From positions 1,426,001 to 1,490,000 of the forward strand of contig NZ_JACCAA010000001.1 in NCBI RefSeq assembly GCF_013408415.1: DNA of 64,000 nt, in the 5' to 3' direction. Below the pieces are notes generated by a model. That model did not search any database and was not told the DNA's origin. It worked only from the letters and a program-made list of their open reading frames with translations. This stretch comes from Nocardioides daedukensis. Its GTDB lineage: Bacteria; Actinomycetota; Actinomycetes; Propionibacteriales; Nocardioidaceae. The position numbers and the translations under genes were made by a program. Positions 34,923-46,917 of the stretch are shown here, in pieces. Position 1 is the first letter of the stretch. The number at the start of each line of letters is the position of its first letter.

Positions 34923-35928
34923 GCTGGTCCGGGTCGGTGGTCGGGATGACACCGTGTCCGAGGTTGAAGATGTGGCCCTTGGCCGCCCGACCGGCCTCGA
35001 TGATCTCGCCGGCCCGGGCCAGCATCACGTCAGTCGGAGCGAAGACCAGCGTCGGGTCCAGGTTGCCCTGCACGCCGCGATCCCCCACCCGCGCGATGCC
35101 GTCGGCCAACGGCGTACGCCAGTCGACGCCGACCACGTCGGCCCCGGCCTCGCCCATCAGCGTGAGCAGGTTGGAGGTGCCCACACCGAAGTGGATGCGG
35201 GGTACGCCGAGCGTCCCGGCCGCCTCGAGCACCCGGGTGGAGTGCGGCATCACGTGCTCGGTGTAGTCGGCCGGGGTCAGCGCGCCGGCCCAGGAGTCGA
35301 AGAGCTGGACGGCCGAGGCGCCAGCCGCGACCTGGACCTCGAGGTAGGCGGTCGCGATGCCGGCGATCTTGCGCATCAAGGCCTCCCACACCTCAGGTGC
35401 GCCGAACATCATCGCCTTGGTCTTCGCGTGCTCCTTGGACGGACCGCCCTCGACCAGGTAGGACGCCACGGTGAACGGGGCACCGGCGAAACCGATCAGC
35501 GGGGTGGCGCCGAGCTCGGCGACCAGGTTGCCCACGGCCTGGGTGATGTAGGGAACGTGCTCCGGGGTCAGGTCGGGGATGCGCTGCACGTCCTCGAGCG
35601 TGCGCACCGGCTCGGCCACGACGGGACCGACGCCCGGCTTGATCTCGAGGTCGACGCCGACGGCCTTGAGGGGCAGCACGATGTCGGAGAAGAAGATGGC
35701 CGCGTCCACGCCATAGCGGCGCACGGGCTGCAGGGTGATCTCGGTGATCAGGTCGGCGTTCATGCAGGACTCGAGCATCCCGATGCCCTCACGCACCTTG
35801 AGGTATTCCGGGAGCGAGCGTCCGGCCTGGCGCATGAACCAGACCGGCGTGTGCGGCACTGCCTCGCCGCGGGCGGCCTTGAGGAAGGCGGAGTCGTCGA
35901 GTCCGGGATTGCGCTGCATCGTGGTCAC
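34879..35928 (-). CDS. hemE: Uroporphyrinogen decarboxylase
   Basis: 349 aa. Converts uroporphyrinogen III to coproporphyrinogen III. Signatures PVWFMRQAGRSLPEY (substrate-binding Arg), the internal FAGAPFTVASYLVEGG and GNLDPTLVFAP, and C-terminal HGVIPTTD. GTG 35928 is taken because AAGATT lies 6 nt upstream; ATG 35919 is possible. Divergent from DUF3000-RNase D, the common actinobacterial layout. First step of the pathway completed by hemY and hemQ. Confidence 0.96.
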   Translation of the reverse strand: MTTMQRNPGLDDSAFLKAARGEAVPHTPVWFMRQAGRSLPEYLKVREGIGMLESCMNADLITEITLQPVRRYGVDAAIFFSDIVLPLKAVGVDLEIKPGVGPVVAEPVRTLEDVQRIPDLTPEHVPYITQAVGNLVAELGATPLIGFAGAPFTVASYLVEGGPSKEHAKTKAMMFGAPEVWEALMRKIAGIATAYLEVQVAAGASAVQLFDSWAGALTPADYTEHVMPHSTRVLEAAGTLGVPRIHFGVGTSNLLTLMGEAGADVVGVDWRTPLADGIARVGDRGVQGNLDPTLVFAPTDVMLARAGEIIEAGRAAKGHIFNLGHGVIPTTDPDQLKRLTEFVQAYPLA

Positions 35929-35987
35929 AAACCGAATCTTCGCAGGTCAGGCGGCGTGGCACACATCGGCGAGGGTCTCGAGCGCCG

Positions 35988-35993
35988 TACGCT
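35988..35993 (+). promoter_or_regulatory. Leaderless -10 box of the DUF3000 gene
   Basis: TACGCT ends 7 nt before ATG 36001. Confidence 0.5.
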
Positions 35994-36000
35994 GGCTGGC

Positions 36001-36618
36001 ATGGTGGTCCGTCAAGAGACGCACCCCGGTTCTGGTGCGGGCTCACTGCCCGAGGGATTCCGGGTGGCAGTCGAGAGCATGAAGTCCGCCCGGTTGCGAC
36101 CGGAGGTCTTCTGCGAGTCCATGCCGGCACCGCAGCGGATCGCCCCCCATGCCAGCGCCCTGAGTGCTGACGTCACTGTCGACGGCGAGGACGTCGGCAC
36201 CGGCCGGATCATCCTGCTCCACGACCCTGCCGGCAACGACGCCTGGGCAGGCACCTTCCGGTTCGTCGTCTACGCCCGCGCCGAGATCGACCCCGAACTG
36301 ATCACCGACCCCCTGCTCGGCGGCGTCGGCTGGTCCTGGCTGACCGAGGCCCTCGACGCGCACGGCGCCCAGTGCGTGGCACCTTCGGGCACCGTCACCT
36401 CGGTCTCCACCGAGAACTTCGGCTCCATGGAGGACGAGGCCGCCTCGGCCCAGATCGAGATCCGGGCCTCCTGGACGCCGGTCGGCCCCGACGACGGGAA
36501 TTTCGACGTCTCGGCCCACGTGGAAGCGTGGGGAGAGCTGCTGTGCACCACGGTCGGCCTCGAGCCCGTGCCTGAGGGCGTGGCAGTGATGCCGAGCCGA
36601 CGCGGTCAGCGCCAGTGA
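36001..36618 (+). CDS. DUF3000 protein
   Basis: 205 aa, actinobacterial family of unknown function that is regularly found between hemE and ribonuclease D. Contains PEVFCESMPAPQRIAPHASAL, GRIILLHDPAGNDAWAGTFRFVVYARAEID and SWTPVGPDD. Mixed alpha/beta, no signal peptide, so cytoplasmic. GTGA overlap with the RNase D start. No function known. Confidence 0.87.
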   Translation: MVVRQETHPGSGAGSLPEGFRVAVESMKSARLRPEVFCESMPAPQRIAPHASALSADVTVDGEDVGTGRIILLHDPAGNDAWAGTFRFVVYARAEIDPELITDPLLGGVGWSWLTEALDAHGAQCVAPSGTVTSVSTENFGSMEDEAASAQIEIRASWTPVGPDDGNFDVSAHVEAWGELLCTTVGLEPVPEGVAVMPSRRGQRQ

Positions 36619-37913
36619 CCGACCACGAGCCGCAGGACGCCCCGGAGACGGAGCCAGCCCCGGTCGAGCTGCTGACCCTCCGCGACGGTCTCACCCCGGT
36701 CGTGGAGACCGAGGCCGATCTCGCGAAGGTTGCCGAGCGCTTCGCCGCGGGCACCGGCCCGGTGGCGATCGACGCCGAGCGCGCCTCCGGCTATCGCTAC
36801 TCCTCGCGCGCCTATCTGATCCAGCTCCGGCGCGAAGGCTCCGGCACGGCCCTGATCGACCCGATCCCCTTCGACAACCTGGACCCGCTCGCCGAGGCCC
36901 TCGAGGGCGTCGAGTGGATCCTGCATGCCGCGACCCAGGACCTGGCCTGCCTGGCCGAGGTCGGACTGCGCCCGGCCTCACTCTTCGACACCGAGCTGGC
37001 CGGTCGTCTGCTCGGCTATCCCCGAGTCGGACTCGCCACCCTGGTCGAGACCACCCTCGAACGTCGCCTCCGCAAGGAGCACTCGGCCGCGGATTGGTCC
37101 ACGCGCCCGCTGCCGGAGTCCTGGCTGGAATATGCCGCCCTCGATGTCGAACCGCTGGTCGAGCTGCGCGAAGTGATGGCTGCCGAACTGGAAGAGGCAG
37201 GCAAGGCCGAATGGGCCCGGCAGGAGTTCGAGCACCTCCTCGACTTCACCCCGACCAAGCGCGCCGAGCCATGGCGACGTACCTCCCAGATGCACAAGGT
37301 CCGCAGCCGTCGTTCCCTGGCCGCCGTTCGCGAGCTGTGGCTGACCCGCGACCGGATCGCTCAGGAACGAGACGTGGCCGGCGGACGCCTGCTCCCGGAC
37401 TCGGCGATCATCGAGGCCGCCTCCGCCATGCCGGAGAACCGCCGCACACTGTTGGCCCTCAAGGGCTTCAACGGGCGGGGTGCCTCGCGCCACTCCTCGG
37501 AGTGGATGCGGGCGATCGACCTCGCGCGCGAGGTTCCCGAGGCCGACCTGCCGGTGCGCACCCAGCGCGGCGACGGACCGCCCCCGCCGCGCGCGTGGGC
37601 GGAGAAGGACCCCGAGGCCGGCCGTCGACTGGCCCACTCGAAGGAGGCGATGGCCGCACTCTCCGAGAAGGTCAACGTCCCGGTCGAGAACCTGATGACC
37701 CCCGACCTGCTGCGTCGCGCACTGTGGGCGCCCCCGCACACCCGCGAGCCCGAAGCCCTGTTGGCCGCGATCGGCGAACAGCTGACCGCTGCCGGGGCTC
37801 GACCCTGGCAGGTCGAGCTGGTCGCCCCAGTGGTGACCGAGGCGGTGCTGGTCGGTGCGGTTGAGCCCGACGAGTCCACCGAAGAGGACGCACCCGTCAC
37901 CTCTGAGGACTGA
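36615..37913 (+). CDS. Ribonuclease D (3'-5' exonuclease with HRDC domain)
   Basis: 432 aa. DnaQ-like exonuclease: IDAERASGYRYSSRAYLIQL (motif I), HAATQDLACL (motif II), YAALDVEPLVEL (motif III, Tyr-x3-Asp); then an HRDC domain (about 220-290). Processes tRNA and other RNA 3' ends. GTG start overlaps the DUF3000 stop. The acidic C-terminus is disordered. Function clear. Confidence 0.92.
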   Translation: MTDHEPQDAPETEPAPVELLTLRDGLTPVVETEADLAKVAERFAAGTGPVAIDAERASGYRYSSRAYLIQLRREGSGTALIDPIPFDNLDPLAEALEGVEWILHAATQDLACLAEVGLRPASLFDTELAGRLLGYPRVGLATLVETTLERRLRKEHSAADWSTRPLPESWLEYAALDVEPLVELREVMAAELEEAGKAEWARQEFEHLLDFTPTKRAEPWRRTSQMHKVRSRRSLAAVRELWLTRDRIAQERDVAGGRLLPDSAIIEAASAMPENRRTLLALKGFNGRGASRHSSEWMRAIDLAREVPEADLPVRTQRGDGPPPPRAWAEKDPEAGRRLAHSKEAMAALSEKVNVPVENLMTPDLLRRALWAPPHTREPEALLAAIGEQLTAAGARPWQVELVAPVVTEAVLVGAVEPDESTEEDAPVTSED

Positions 37914-37919
37914 GGCCGG

Positions 37920-39284
37920 TCACGGGGTGGGAGAGGGAGTGACCTTCTCCTCGTCGCGGATGACCAGCTCTGCCACCACGGGCGCCGAGAGCTCGTCGAT
38001 GCGCTGGGTCAGCGTCTCAAGGTCGAGAACGGGCGCATAGAACAGCCGTTTGATGGAGGGCTCGACCGCTGCCTCGAGCTCCTGCATCGACTCCAGGAGC
38101 GGCGGCATCACGATGTCGCGGATCGAGGCGTTGAAGACCTCAGCGTTGGCGGGCTGCTGCGTGGGCTGCAGGAAAGCCTCACCCTCAGCGACCTCGTTGT
38201 TCGCCGGCACCAGATAACCGGCCTTGGCCACCTCGGCAACAGAGTCTGCGGAGACCGCGTGCGCGATCAGGTCGGCAGCGGCTGACTCGCTGACCGGGTC
38301 GACTCCCATGCACAGCCCGCTCACGTCACCGACGCTGGTCTCGGTGTCGAGGGTCGGCATCGGCATCACGTCGAAGTTGAGTCCCTCGGTGTTGCGCAGC
38401 GACGGCACCAGGTTGCGGTAGCCGGCGATCATCGCGAGCTTGCCCTCCTTGAACATCTCAAGGGCGGGCTGCTTCTCCACGTCGGCCTGGCTGGGGCTGA
38501 GCTGGTCGGTGCGCAGGACGTCGAGGGTGCGGGTAAGCGCGTCCTGGCTCTCGTCGCTGGAGAGCGCCAGGGTGGTCGGCTTCACCGAGTCGTCGAAGAG
38601 CTTCCCGCCACCGGAATAGATGAACGGGGCCAGACCCTCGAGCGACGGCTCGATGTAGACGCCCTTGACACCCTGGGTGGTCGAGGCCCAGGTGGCTGCG
38701 GCGGCGAACTGGTCGAGCGTCCACTCCGAGGCGTGCTCCAGGCCGTCGGGGATCTCGGGTACGTCGAGGTCCTCGGCGGCCATCGCGTCGAAGTCGATCA
38801 GGTCGGTGTTGTAGTAGATGACCATCGGCGAGACGCCGTAGGGCATGCACTGCAGGTGGTTGTCGAAGGAGAACGCCTGGATCGCGTCGCGCTTGTAGAG
38901 GTCGCTGAAGTCGACACCGCGGGAGTCGAGGAGCTCGTCGAGCGGCTGGTTCTTCGCATCGGCGGCGACCTGGGCGATGTCGCGCTGGGAGAGCAGGTAG
39001 ACGTCCGGCGGGTCGTCGCCGGTGATGGCGGTGAGCACGTCCTCGCTGTCGGTGGCGGCCTCGAGGGTGACCTTGACGGTCTTGTTCTCCTCGTTGAAGG
39101 TGTCGACCATCGACTGCATGCCGGCGACCTCTTCCTTGGGGCCGTAGGCCAGGAAGGTCAGCGCGACCGGGTTGTTCACCGAACCGGTGGGATCGATCTT
39201 GGGTGGCTTCGCGTCGGTGTCACACGCACCGGCCAGCAACGCCACCATGGCCATGCCGCACGCCAGAGTTGCGCGTTTCCTCAC
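37920..39284 (-). CDS. Extracellular solute-binding lipoprotein (ABC, sugar type)
   Basis: 454 aa. Signal and lipobox LLAGACD, then a two-lobed solute-binding protein (SBP family 1) with IYYNTDLIDFDAMA and APFIYSGGGKLFDD; the C-terminus is an acidic/proline tail. GTG 39284 with AGAAGGG upstream. No permease or ATPase gene is adjacent, so the partner subunits lie elsewhere or the protein acts as a sensor. Substrate probably a carbohydrate, by family. Confidence 0.85.
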   Translation of the reverse strand: MRKRATLACGMAMVALLAGACDTDAKPPKIDPTGSVNNPVALTFLAYGPKEEVAGMQSMVDTFNEENKTVKVTLEAATDSEDVLTAITGDDPPDVYLLSQRDIAQVAADAKNQPLDELLDSRGVDFSDLYKRDAIQAFSFDNHLQCMPYGVSPMVIYYNTDLIDFDAMAAEDLDVPEIPDGLEHASEWTLDQFAAAATWASTTQGVKGVYIEPSLEGLAPFIYSGGGKLFDDSVKPTTLALSSDESQDALTRTLDVLRTDQLSPSQADVEKQPALEMFKEGKLAMIAGYRNLVPSLRNTEGLNFDVMPMPTLDTETSVGDVSGLCMGVDPVSESAAADLIAHAVSADSVAEVAKAGYLVPANNEVAEGEAFLQPTQQPANAEVFNASIRDIVMPPLLESMQELEAAVEPSIKRLFYAPVLDLETLTQRIDELSAPVVAELVIRDEEKVTPSPTP

Positions 39285-39405
39285 GATCGAATGCCCTTCT
39301 TAGCCGGTCTGGTTGCGGACACGATATCGGTTGGTCGTGAGCCACCCGCCGTTGCCGGTCCCGGTGGCGCGGCGTGGGACGCACCTCGCGGTCCGCGTGC
39401 GCCCA

Positions 39406-39411
39406 TAGTCT
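39406..39411 (+). promoter_or_regulatory. Leaderless -10 box
   Basis: TAGTCT ends 6 nt before ATG 39418. Confidence 0.5.
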
Positions 39412-39417
39412 TGGGCC

Positions 39418-40185
39418 ATGTCTTCGCCGCTTGCGACTCGTCGTGCTCACCCGCTGCCCCTCGCCCTGGCCGGTCTCGGCCTCGCCGCACTCCTCACCGG
39501 GTGTGGTGAATACACCGGCGAGGAGCCCTCCAACGTGGCCAGCGACCCCTCTGCGACCGCGTCGCCCTCCGAGTCGCCCTCTGAGTCCCCCACCGCGAGC
39601 GAGTCCCCCTCCCAGTCGCCCACTGCCTCCGAGTCCGCCACCGCCTCGGGTCCGGAGGGGATGCTGCTCACCGCCGAGGAGATGCCCGGGCTCAGCGACG
39701 CGACCACGTGGACGGAAGAGTCCACCGAACCCCAGGGCCTCGAGGCCGACGGCTCCAGTGCCGTCGGCGCCTGCCAGCTGACCCCGCTGCACGACATCGG
39801 CGCGACCGAGGCGATCCAGCGCACGTTCAGTGGTCCCGAGGGCGCCACCGCGACCCAGGTCATCGCCACCCTCGCCGACGACAAGTCGGTGCGCCAGACC
39901 CACCAGGTGCTGGTCAGCTGGCACGACAAGTGCGAGTCCACGATCGAGGGATCCTCGGTCACCGAGCTCGAGGAAGTCACCGTGCCCACCGGCACGGCCG
40001 AGTCCTATGTCGTCTCCTACGGCTCCGACGCCGAAGCGTCCACCTGGGAGAGCGTCGCGATCAACGTGAGCGGCACCCACATCTCGCTGGTCGTGATCGA
40101 GAACCAGGGAATGGACTACAACTACGAGAAGGACAAGACTCCGGCAGTCCTGGCCGCGAAGGCCGTCGCCGACAAGCTCTCCTAG
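39418..40185 (+). CDS. Secreted lipoprotein with Ser/Pro-rich stalk
   Basis: 255 aa. Lipobox LLTGCGE, a low-complexity stalk of S-P-S-E/S-P-T-A repeats (about 45-75), then a globular domain (LLTAEEMPGLSDATTW, VSWHDKCESTIEGSS). The domain is reminiscent of PknH extracellular sensor domains, with two cysteines likely to pair. A surface-exposed protein; function unknown. Confidence 0.75.
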   Translation: MSSPLATRRAHPLPLALAGLGLAALLTGCGEYTGEEPSNVASDPSATASPSESPSESPTASESPSQSPTASESATASGPEGMLLTAEEMPGLSDATTWTEESTEPQGLEADGSSAVGACQLTPLHDIGATEAIQRTFSGPEGATATQVIATLADDKSVRQTHQVLVSWHDKCESTIEGSSVTELEEVTVPTGTAESYVVSYGSDAEASTWESVAINVSGTHISLVVIENQGMDYNYEKDKTPAVLAAKAVADKLS

Positions 40186-40230
40186 CCGACATCGCGGTCC
40201 CTGCGGCGCAAGTGCGCATGGCTGCGGTCG

Positions 40231-40236
40231 TAGGCT
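40231..40236 (+). promoter_or_regulatory. Leaderless -10 box
   Basis: TAGGCT ends 6 nt before ATG 40243. Confidence 0.5.
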
Positions 40237-40242
40237 GAGGCG

Positions 40243-40830
40243 ATGACCAAGCGTTCCCACCACCGGCCGTCCCCACAGGGCGGTGAGTTCTTCGACGCGC
40301 TGATCGGTGCACAGGACCCCGCGCTCGTGGCCGAGGCCGCGGACCGGGCTGCGACGCTGCTGGTCCGGGGCGCCTCGAGCAGCGACGACGCACGGGTCGC
40401 CGAGCGCCTGCTCACCCTCGCCGACGACGAAGGCCTCGAGACCCTGGCCGAGCTGTGGTCCGGGGCCTCGCCGGACTCCCTGGCCGGGTGCCTGTGGCGC
40501 CTCTACGTGCTGCGGTCCTGGGTGTACGCCGATCCCGAGCTCGCCGCTCGCCAGTTCGAGGCAGGTCGCGGCAACGCCGAGGTCGCCCGCGTGGTGGCCG
40601 GTGTGGCCGACCCGCCCGGACCCGACCAGGTGCGGGCGATGATCGACGCCGTCCTGCGCGGCGTCGCCGACGGCGACTTTGCCGACGTCGTGCTCAGGGC
40701 GGCCGCGTTCAGCCGCGTGGTGGCCGTCGGACGCGCCCACCTCGGCGCCACCGACGCCAAGGCGATGCTGGTGCTGTCCGAGCAGTTCGAGGTCGCCGCG
40801 CACCTCGAGCTCGACCACGCACTGGCCTGA
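40243..40830 (+). CDS. Helical hypothetical protein
   Basis: 195 aa, Ala/Leu-rich, predicted all-alpha (ADRAATLLVRGASSSDDARVAERLL, CLWRLYVLRSWVYADPELAARQF). No signal or membrane segment, so cytoplasmic. A conserved-looking actinobacterial protein I do not recognise by function. Followed by the promoter and structured RNA at 40853-40972. Confidence 0.78.
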   Translation: MTKRSHHRPSPQGGEFFDALIGAQDPALVAEAADRAATLLVRGASSSDDARVAERLLTLADDEGLETLAELWSGASPDSLAGCLWRLYVLRSWVYADPELAARQFEAGRGNAEVARVVAGVADPPGPDQVRAMIDAVLRGVADGDFADVVLRAAAFSRVVAVGRAHLGATDAKAMLVLSEQFEVAAHLELDHALA

Positions 40831-40852
40831 TCGCGACACTGTCCCCGTGCGC

Positions 40853-40880
40853 TTGTCCGGGCGATCTGTCGGACTACACT
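40853..40880 (+). promoter_or_regulatory. Sigma70-type promoter of the structured RNA
   Basis: TTGTCC (40853-40858), 16-nt spacer, TACACT (40875-40880). Predicted +1 near 40886-40888, exactly at the first paired base of the RNA below. Confidence 0.55.
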
Positions 40881-40887
40881 TGCTCGC

Positions 40888-40972
40888 GTACGCCGGACCG
40901 CGGCAGCCCCGGGTCCCAAAATTAGCCGCTACGAGCGGCCACGCGCCGTGAGGCGCTCCCGGTCCGGCGTGC
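40888..40972 (+). ncRNA. Candidate 85-nt structured small RNA
   Basis: A 13-bp closing helix (GTACGCCGGACCG at 40888 with CGGTCCGGCGTGC at 40960-40972, one G.T) encloses hairpins GCCGC-TACGA-GCGGC (40925-40939) and GCGCC-GTGA-GGCGC (40943-40956). The left arm GGACC can instead pair with GGTCC at 40912-40916, a switch-like alternative. The closing stem may double as a terminator. No known family recognised; a MITE-like inverted repeat is the alternative. Confidence 0.5.
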
Positions 40973-40985
40973 ATCATCTTCGGCT

Positions 40986-40991
40986 TAGTGT
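40986..40991 (+). promoter_or_regulatory. Leaderless -10 box of the PemK-like gene
   Basis: TAGTGT ends 7 nt before ATG 40999, so this gene has its own promoter separate from the RNA. Confidence 0.5.
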
Positions 40992-40998
40992 GGGTCCC

Positions 40999-41394
40999 AT
41001 GGACCACGCCCCAGTGCCGCAGCACGCGCCCGAAGTCGACGGAGAGCCGGATCCCGGTGAGGTCGTGTGGGGGTGGGTCCCCTATGAGGACGACCCGGCC
41101 CAGGGCAAGGACCGGCCGGTGCTGCTGCTGGCGCGCGACGGCGATCACTGGCTCGCCCTCCAGCTCACCTCGAAGGACCACGACTTCGACGAGAGCCAAG
41201 AAGCCCGGGCAGGGCGGTTCTGGATGGACATCGGCAGCGGCGCCTGGGACTCCAAGGGGCGTCCCAGCGAGGTGCGCCTCAACCGGCTGCTCCGCCTTCC
41301 CGACAGCGGACTGAGGCGCGAGGGCGGTCCGGTGTCGCGGGAGATCTTCGACGCGGTGCTGGTCGCGGCGCGCGAACACCTCGACCTGGGGTGA
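40999..41394 (+). CDS. PemK/MazF-family protein (toxin-like)
   Basis: 131 aa. Family core: GEVVWGWVPYED, KDRPVLLLARDGDHWLALQLTSKDHD and EVRLNRLLRL, the SH3-like barrel of MazF/PemK mRNA interferases. No antitoxin gene lies beside it; a structured RNA candidate does. Many solitary actinobacterial members are not proven toxins. The stop is 3 nt from the convergent hrpA stop. Confidence 0.83.
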   Translation: MDHAPVPQHAPEVDGEPDPGEVVWGWVPYEDDPAQGKDRPVLLLARDGDHWLALQLTSKDHDFDESQEARAGRFWMDIGSGAWDSKGRPSEVRLNRLLRLPDSGLRREGGPVSREIFDAVLVAAREHLDLG

Positions 41395-41397
41395 GGC

Positions 41398-45276
<3,879 letters not shown>

Positions 45277-45320
45277 GCACCAACCCCTTTTCCGTCCGAG
45301 GGGTAGGTCGGCGGTGAGCC

Positions 45321-45911
45321 TCAGCCGACCGCAGCGACCAGAGCCGGCAGCGAGGAACTCATTGCCCGGACCACTTCCTCGCGCGTGACGCCGGCGGGTT
45401 CGCGCGCCCAGCCCAGCGCCAGGTCCTCGGCATAGGCGGACCACGCGTGCACGATCAATCGGGTCCCGGCGGTGTCCGGAAGGAGCATGTCGTCGTCCTC
45501 GATGAAGAGCCGCTCGGTGAGAGCTGAGCGGGCCTCCTCATAGATCTCGCGCAGCTGGGCGTTGCCACCGGCGGCACCCCGGACGAGCGAGAGATAGCCC
45601 TCGTAGTTCGCCACCACGTAGTCGAGGTAGGACTCCATCGAGACCAGCAGCCTGGTCAGCGAATCCCCTTCGGCGGGCGGCGCAGTCATCGCGATCAGGT
45701 CGTCGGCGGCACGGCGTACGACGGCCACGTGGAAGTCCTGCTTGTTGCCGAAGTAGTGGTAGAGCAACCCTCGGGAGATCCCGGCCTCCTCGGCGAGCAT
45801 CTCGATGGAGATCTCGTCGAGCGAGCGGGTGGCCAGCAGGGAGACCCCCAGCTCGAGCAGCTGCTCGCGACGGCTTTCCGGGCTCATGCGGACGCGAGGG
45901 GAGCTGGCCAT
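45321..45911 (-). CDS. TetR-family transcriptional regulator
   Basis: 196 aa from ATG 45911. TetR_N helix-turn-helix (about 10-60) with ISIEMLAEEAGISRGLLYHYFGNKQDF; helical ligand domain. ATG 45920 is in frame but overlaps the -10 box TAGGAT, whose 7-nt spacing favours 45911. Divergent from an SDR gene; two palindromes sit in the gap, so it probably represses both directions. Confidence 0.92.
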   Translation of the reverse strand: MASSPRVRMSPESRREQLLELGVSLLATRSLDEISIEMLAEEAGISRGLLYHYFGNKQDFHVAVVRRAADDLIAMTAPPAEGDSLTRLLVSMESYLDYVVANYEGYLSLVRGAAGGNAQLREIYEEARSALTERLFIEDDDMLLPDTAGTRLIVHAWSAYAEDLALGWAREPAGVTREEVVRAMSSSLPALVAAVG

Positions 45912-45918
45912 GTCGGCC

Positions 45919-45924
45919 ATCCTA
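45919..45924 (-). promoter_or_regulatory. Leaderless -10 box of the TetR gene
   Basis: TAGGAT ends 7 nt before ATG 45911. Confidence 0.5.
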
Positions 45925-45931
45925 GTGAATT

Positions 45932-45964
45932 TCTGTCAACAGACTATTGACGCTGATTCAATAG
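45932..45964. promoter_or_regulatory. Two palindromes in the TetR/SDR gap
   Basis: TCTGT-CA-ACAGA (45932-45943) and CTATTGA-N7-TCAATAG (45944-45964) lie next to each other; the second overlaps the SDR-side -35 TTGACG. Likely TetR operators. Confidence 0.6.
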
Positions 45965-45975
45965 CCCCCTAGCGT
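45947..45975 (+). promoter_or_regulatory. SDR-side promoter
   Basis: TTGACG (45947-45952), 17-nt spacer, TAGCGT (45970-45975), then 6 nt to ATG 45982. A near-ideal vegetative promoter whose +1 is a start codon. Confidence 0.65.
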
Positions 45976-45981
45976 GAGTCC

Positions 45982-46065
45982 ATGGCCCACGCGCTCGGCT
46001 CATGCCGACGTCGGGCCGCTCGGGTCACGACGACCACGCACCGACTCCAGGAGGTCCACGGATGA
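45982..46065 (+). CDS. Leaderless 27-aa coupling peptide before the SDR
   Basis: ATG 45982 is at the predicted transcription start. It encodes 27 residues (MAHALGSCRRRAAR...THRLQEVHG) and its TGA overlaps the SDR start as ATGA. An AGGAGG for the SDR lies inside it. Probably a small translated leader that couples to the SDR; a regulatory or random ORF is possible. Confidence 0.55.
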   Translation: MAHALGSCRRRAARVTTTTHRLQEVHG

Positions 46066-46898
46066 AGACGCTCAACGACAAGGTCGTGGTGATCACCGGC
46101 GCCGGATCCGGCATCGGCCGGGCCCTCGCCCTCAACGCCGCCGGCAAGGGCGCACTGCTCGCACTCTCCGACGTCGACGAGTCCGGTCTTGCCGAGACCG
46201 TGGACCTGGTCAAGAACGCCGGCGCCCGTGAAGTGCGCTCGGACCGCGTCGACGTGGCCGACCGCGCTGCGATGACGGCGTACGCCGCCTCGGTGGCCGA
46301 CCAGTTCGGCCGCGTCAACGTGGTGGTCAACAACGCCGGAGTTGCCCTGGCCGGCAACTTCGAGGAGATGGACTATGCCGACATGGAGTGGATCGTCGGC
46401 ATCAACTTCTGGGGCGTCATCCACGGCACCAAGGAGTTCCTGCCCCACCTGATCGCCTCGGGTGACGGCCACATCGTGAACCTGTCGAGCCTCTTCGGCC
46501 TGCTCTCCATCCCCGGGCAGAGCGCCTACAACGCGACGAAGTACGCCGTCCGCGGCTTCAGCGAGGCCGTCCGCGAGGAGTTGCTGATCGCCGGACACCC
46601 GGTGGGCGTGACCGTCGTGCACCCCGGCGGCATCAAGACCGCCATCGCCCGCAACGCCCGGGTCACCAGCAGCGAGGACCAGGCCGAGACCGCCAAGGTC
46701 TTCGACAAGAAGCTCGCCCGGATGACCCCGGACAAGGCGGCCGCGATCATCGTCGACGGCATGCTCGCCGGCAAGCCGCGTGTGCTGGTCGGGATCGACG
46801 CCCACCTGCTGCACAACTGGGCAAAGTTCACCGGTGCCCGCTATCAGGACATCGTCGCCAAGCTGGCCGGACGAATGCTACCGAAGAAGCGCGCCTGA
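46062..46898 (+). CDS. Short-chain dehydrogenase/reductase
   Basis: 278 aa classical SDR: cofactor motif TGAGSGIG, NNAG (VVVNNAGVA), catalytic Ser in IVNLSSLFG and YNATK (Tyr-x3-Lys). An Asp after strand 2 (LSDVDESG) suggests NAD(H). AGGAGG 7 nt before ATG 46062. Probably controlled by the divergent TetR. Substrate unknown, perhaps a lipid or alcohol. Confidence 0.92.
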   Translation: MKTLNDKVVVITGAGSGIGRALALNAAGKGALLALSDVDESGLAETVDLVKNAGAREVRSDRVDVADRAAMTAYAASVADQFGRVNVVVNNAGVALAGNFEEMDYADMEWIVGINFWGVIHGTKEFLPHLIASGDGHIVNLSSLFGLLSIPGQSAYNATKYAVRGFSEAVREELLIAGHPVGVTVVHPGGIKTAIARNARVTSSEDQAETAKVFDKKLARMTPDKAAAIIVDGMLAGKPRVLVGIDAHLLHNWAKFTGARYQDIVAKLAGRMLPKKRA

Positions 46899-46917
46899 CT
46901 CTGGCACTGTGGCTCCC

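Noticed and set aside
40925..40956. Guanidine-II riboswitch (two ACGR hairpins)
   Set aside because: Only one loop contains ACGA; the second loop is GTGA and flanking sequence does not match.
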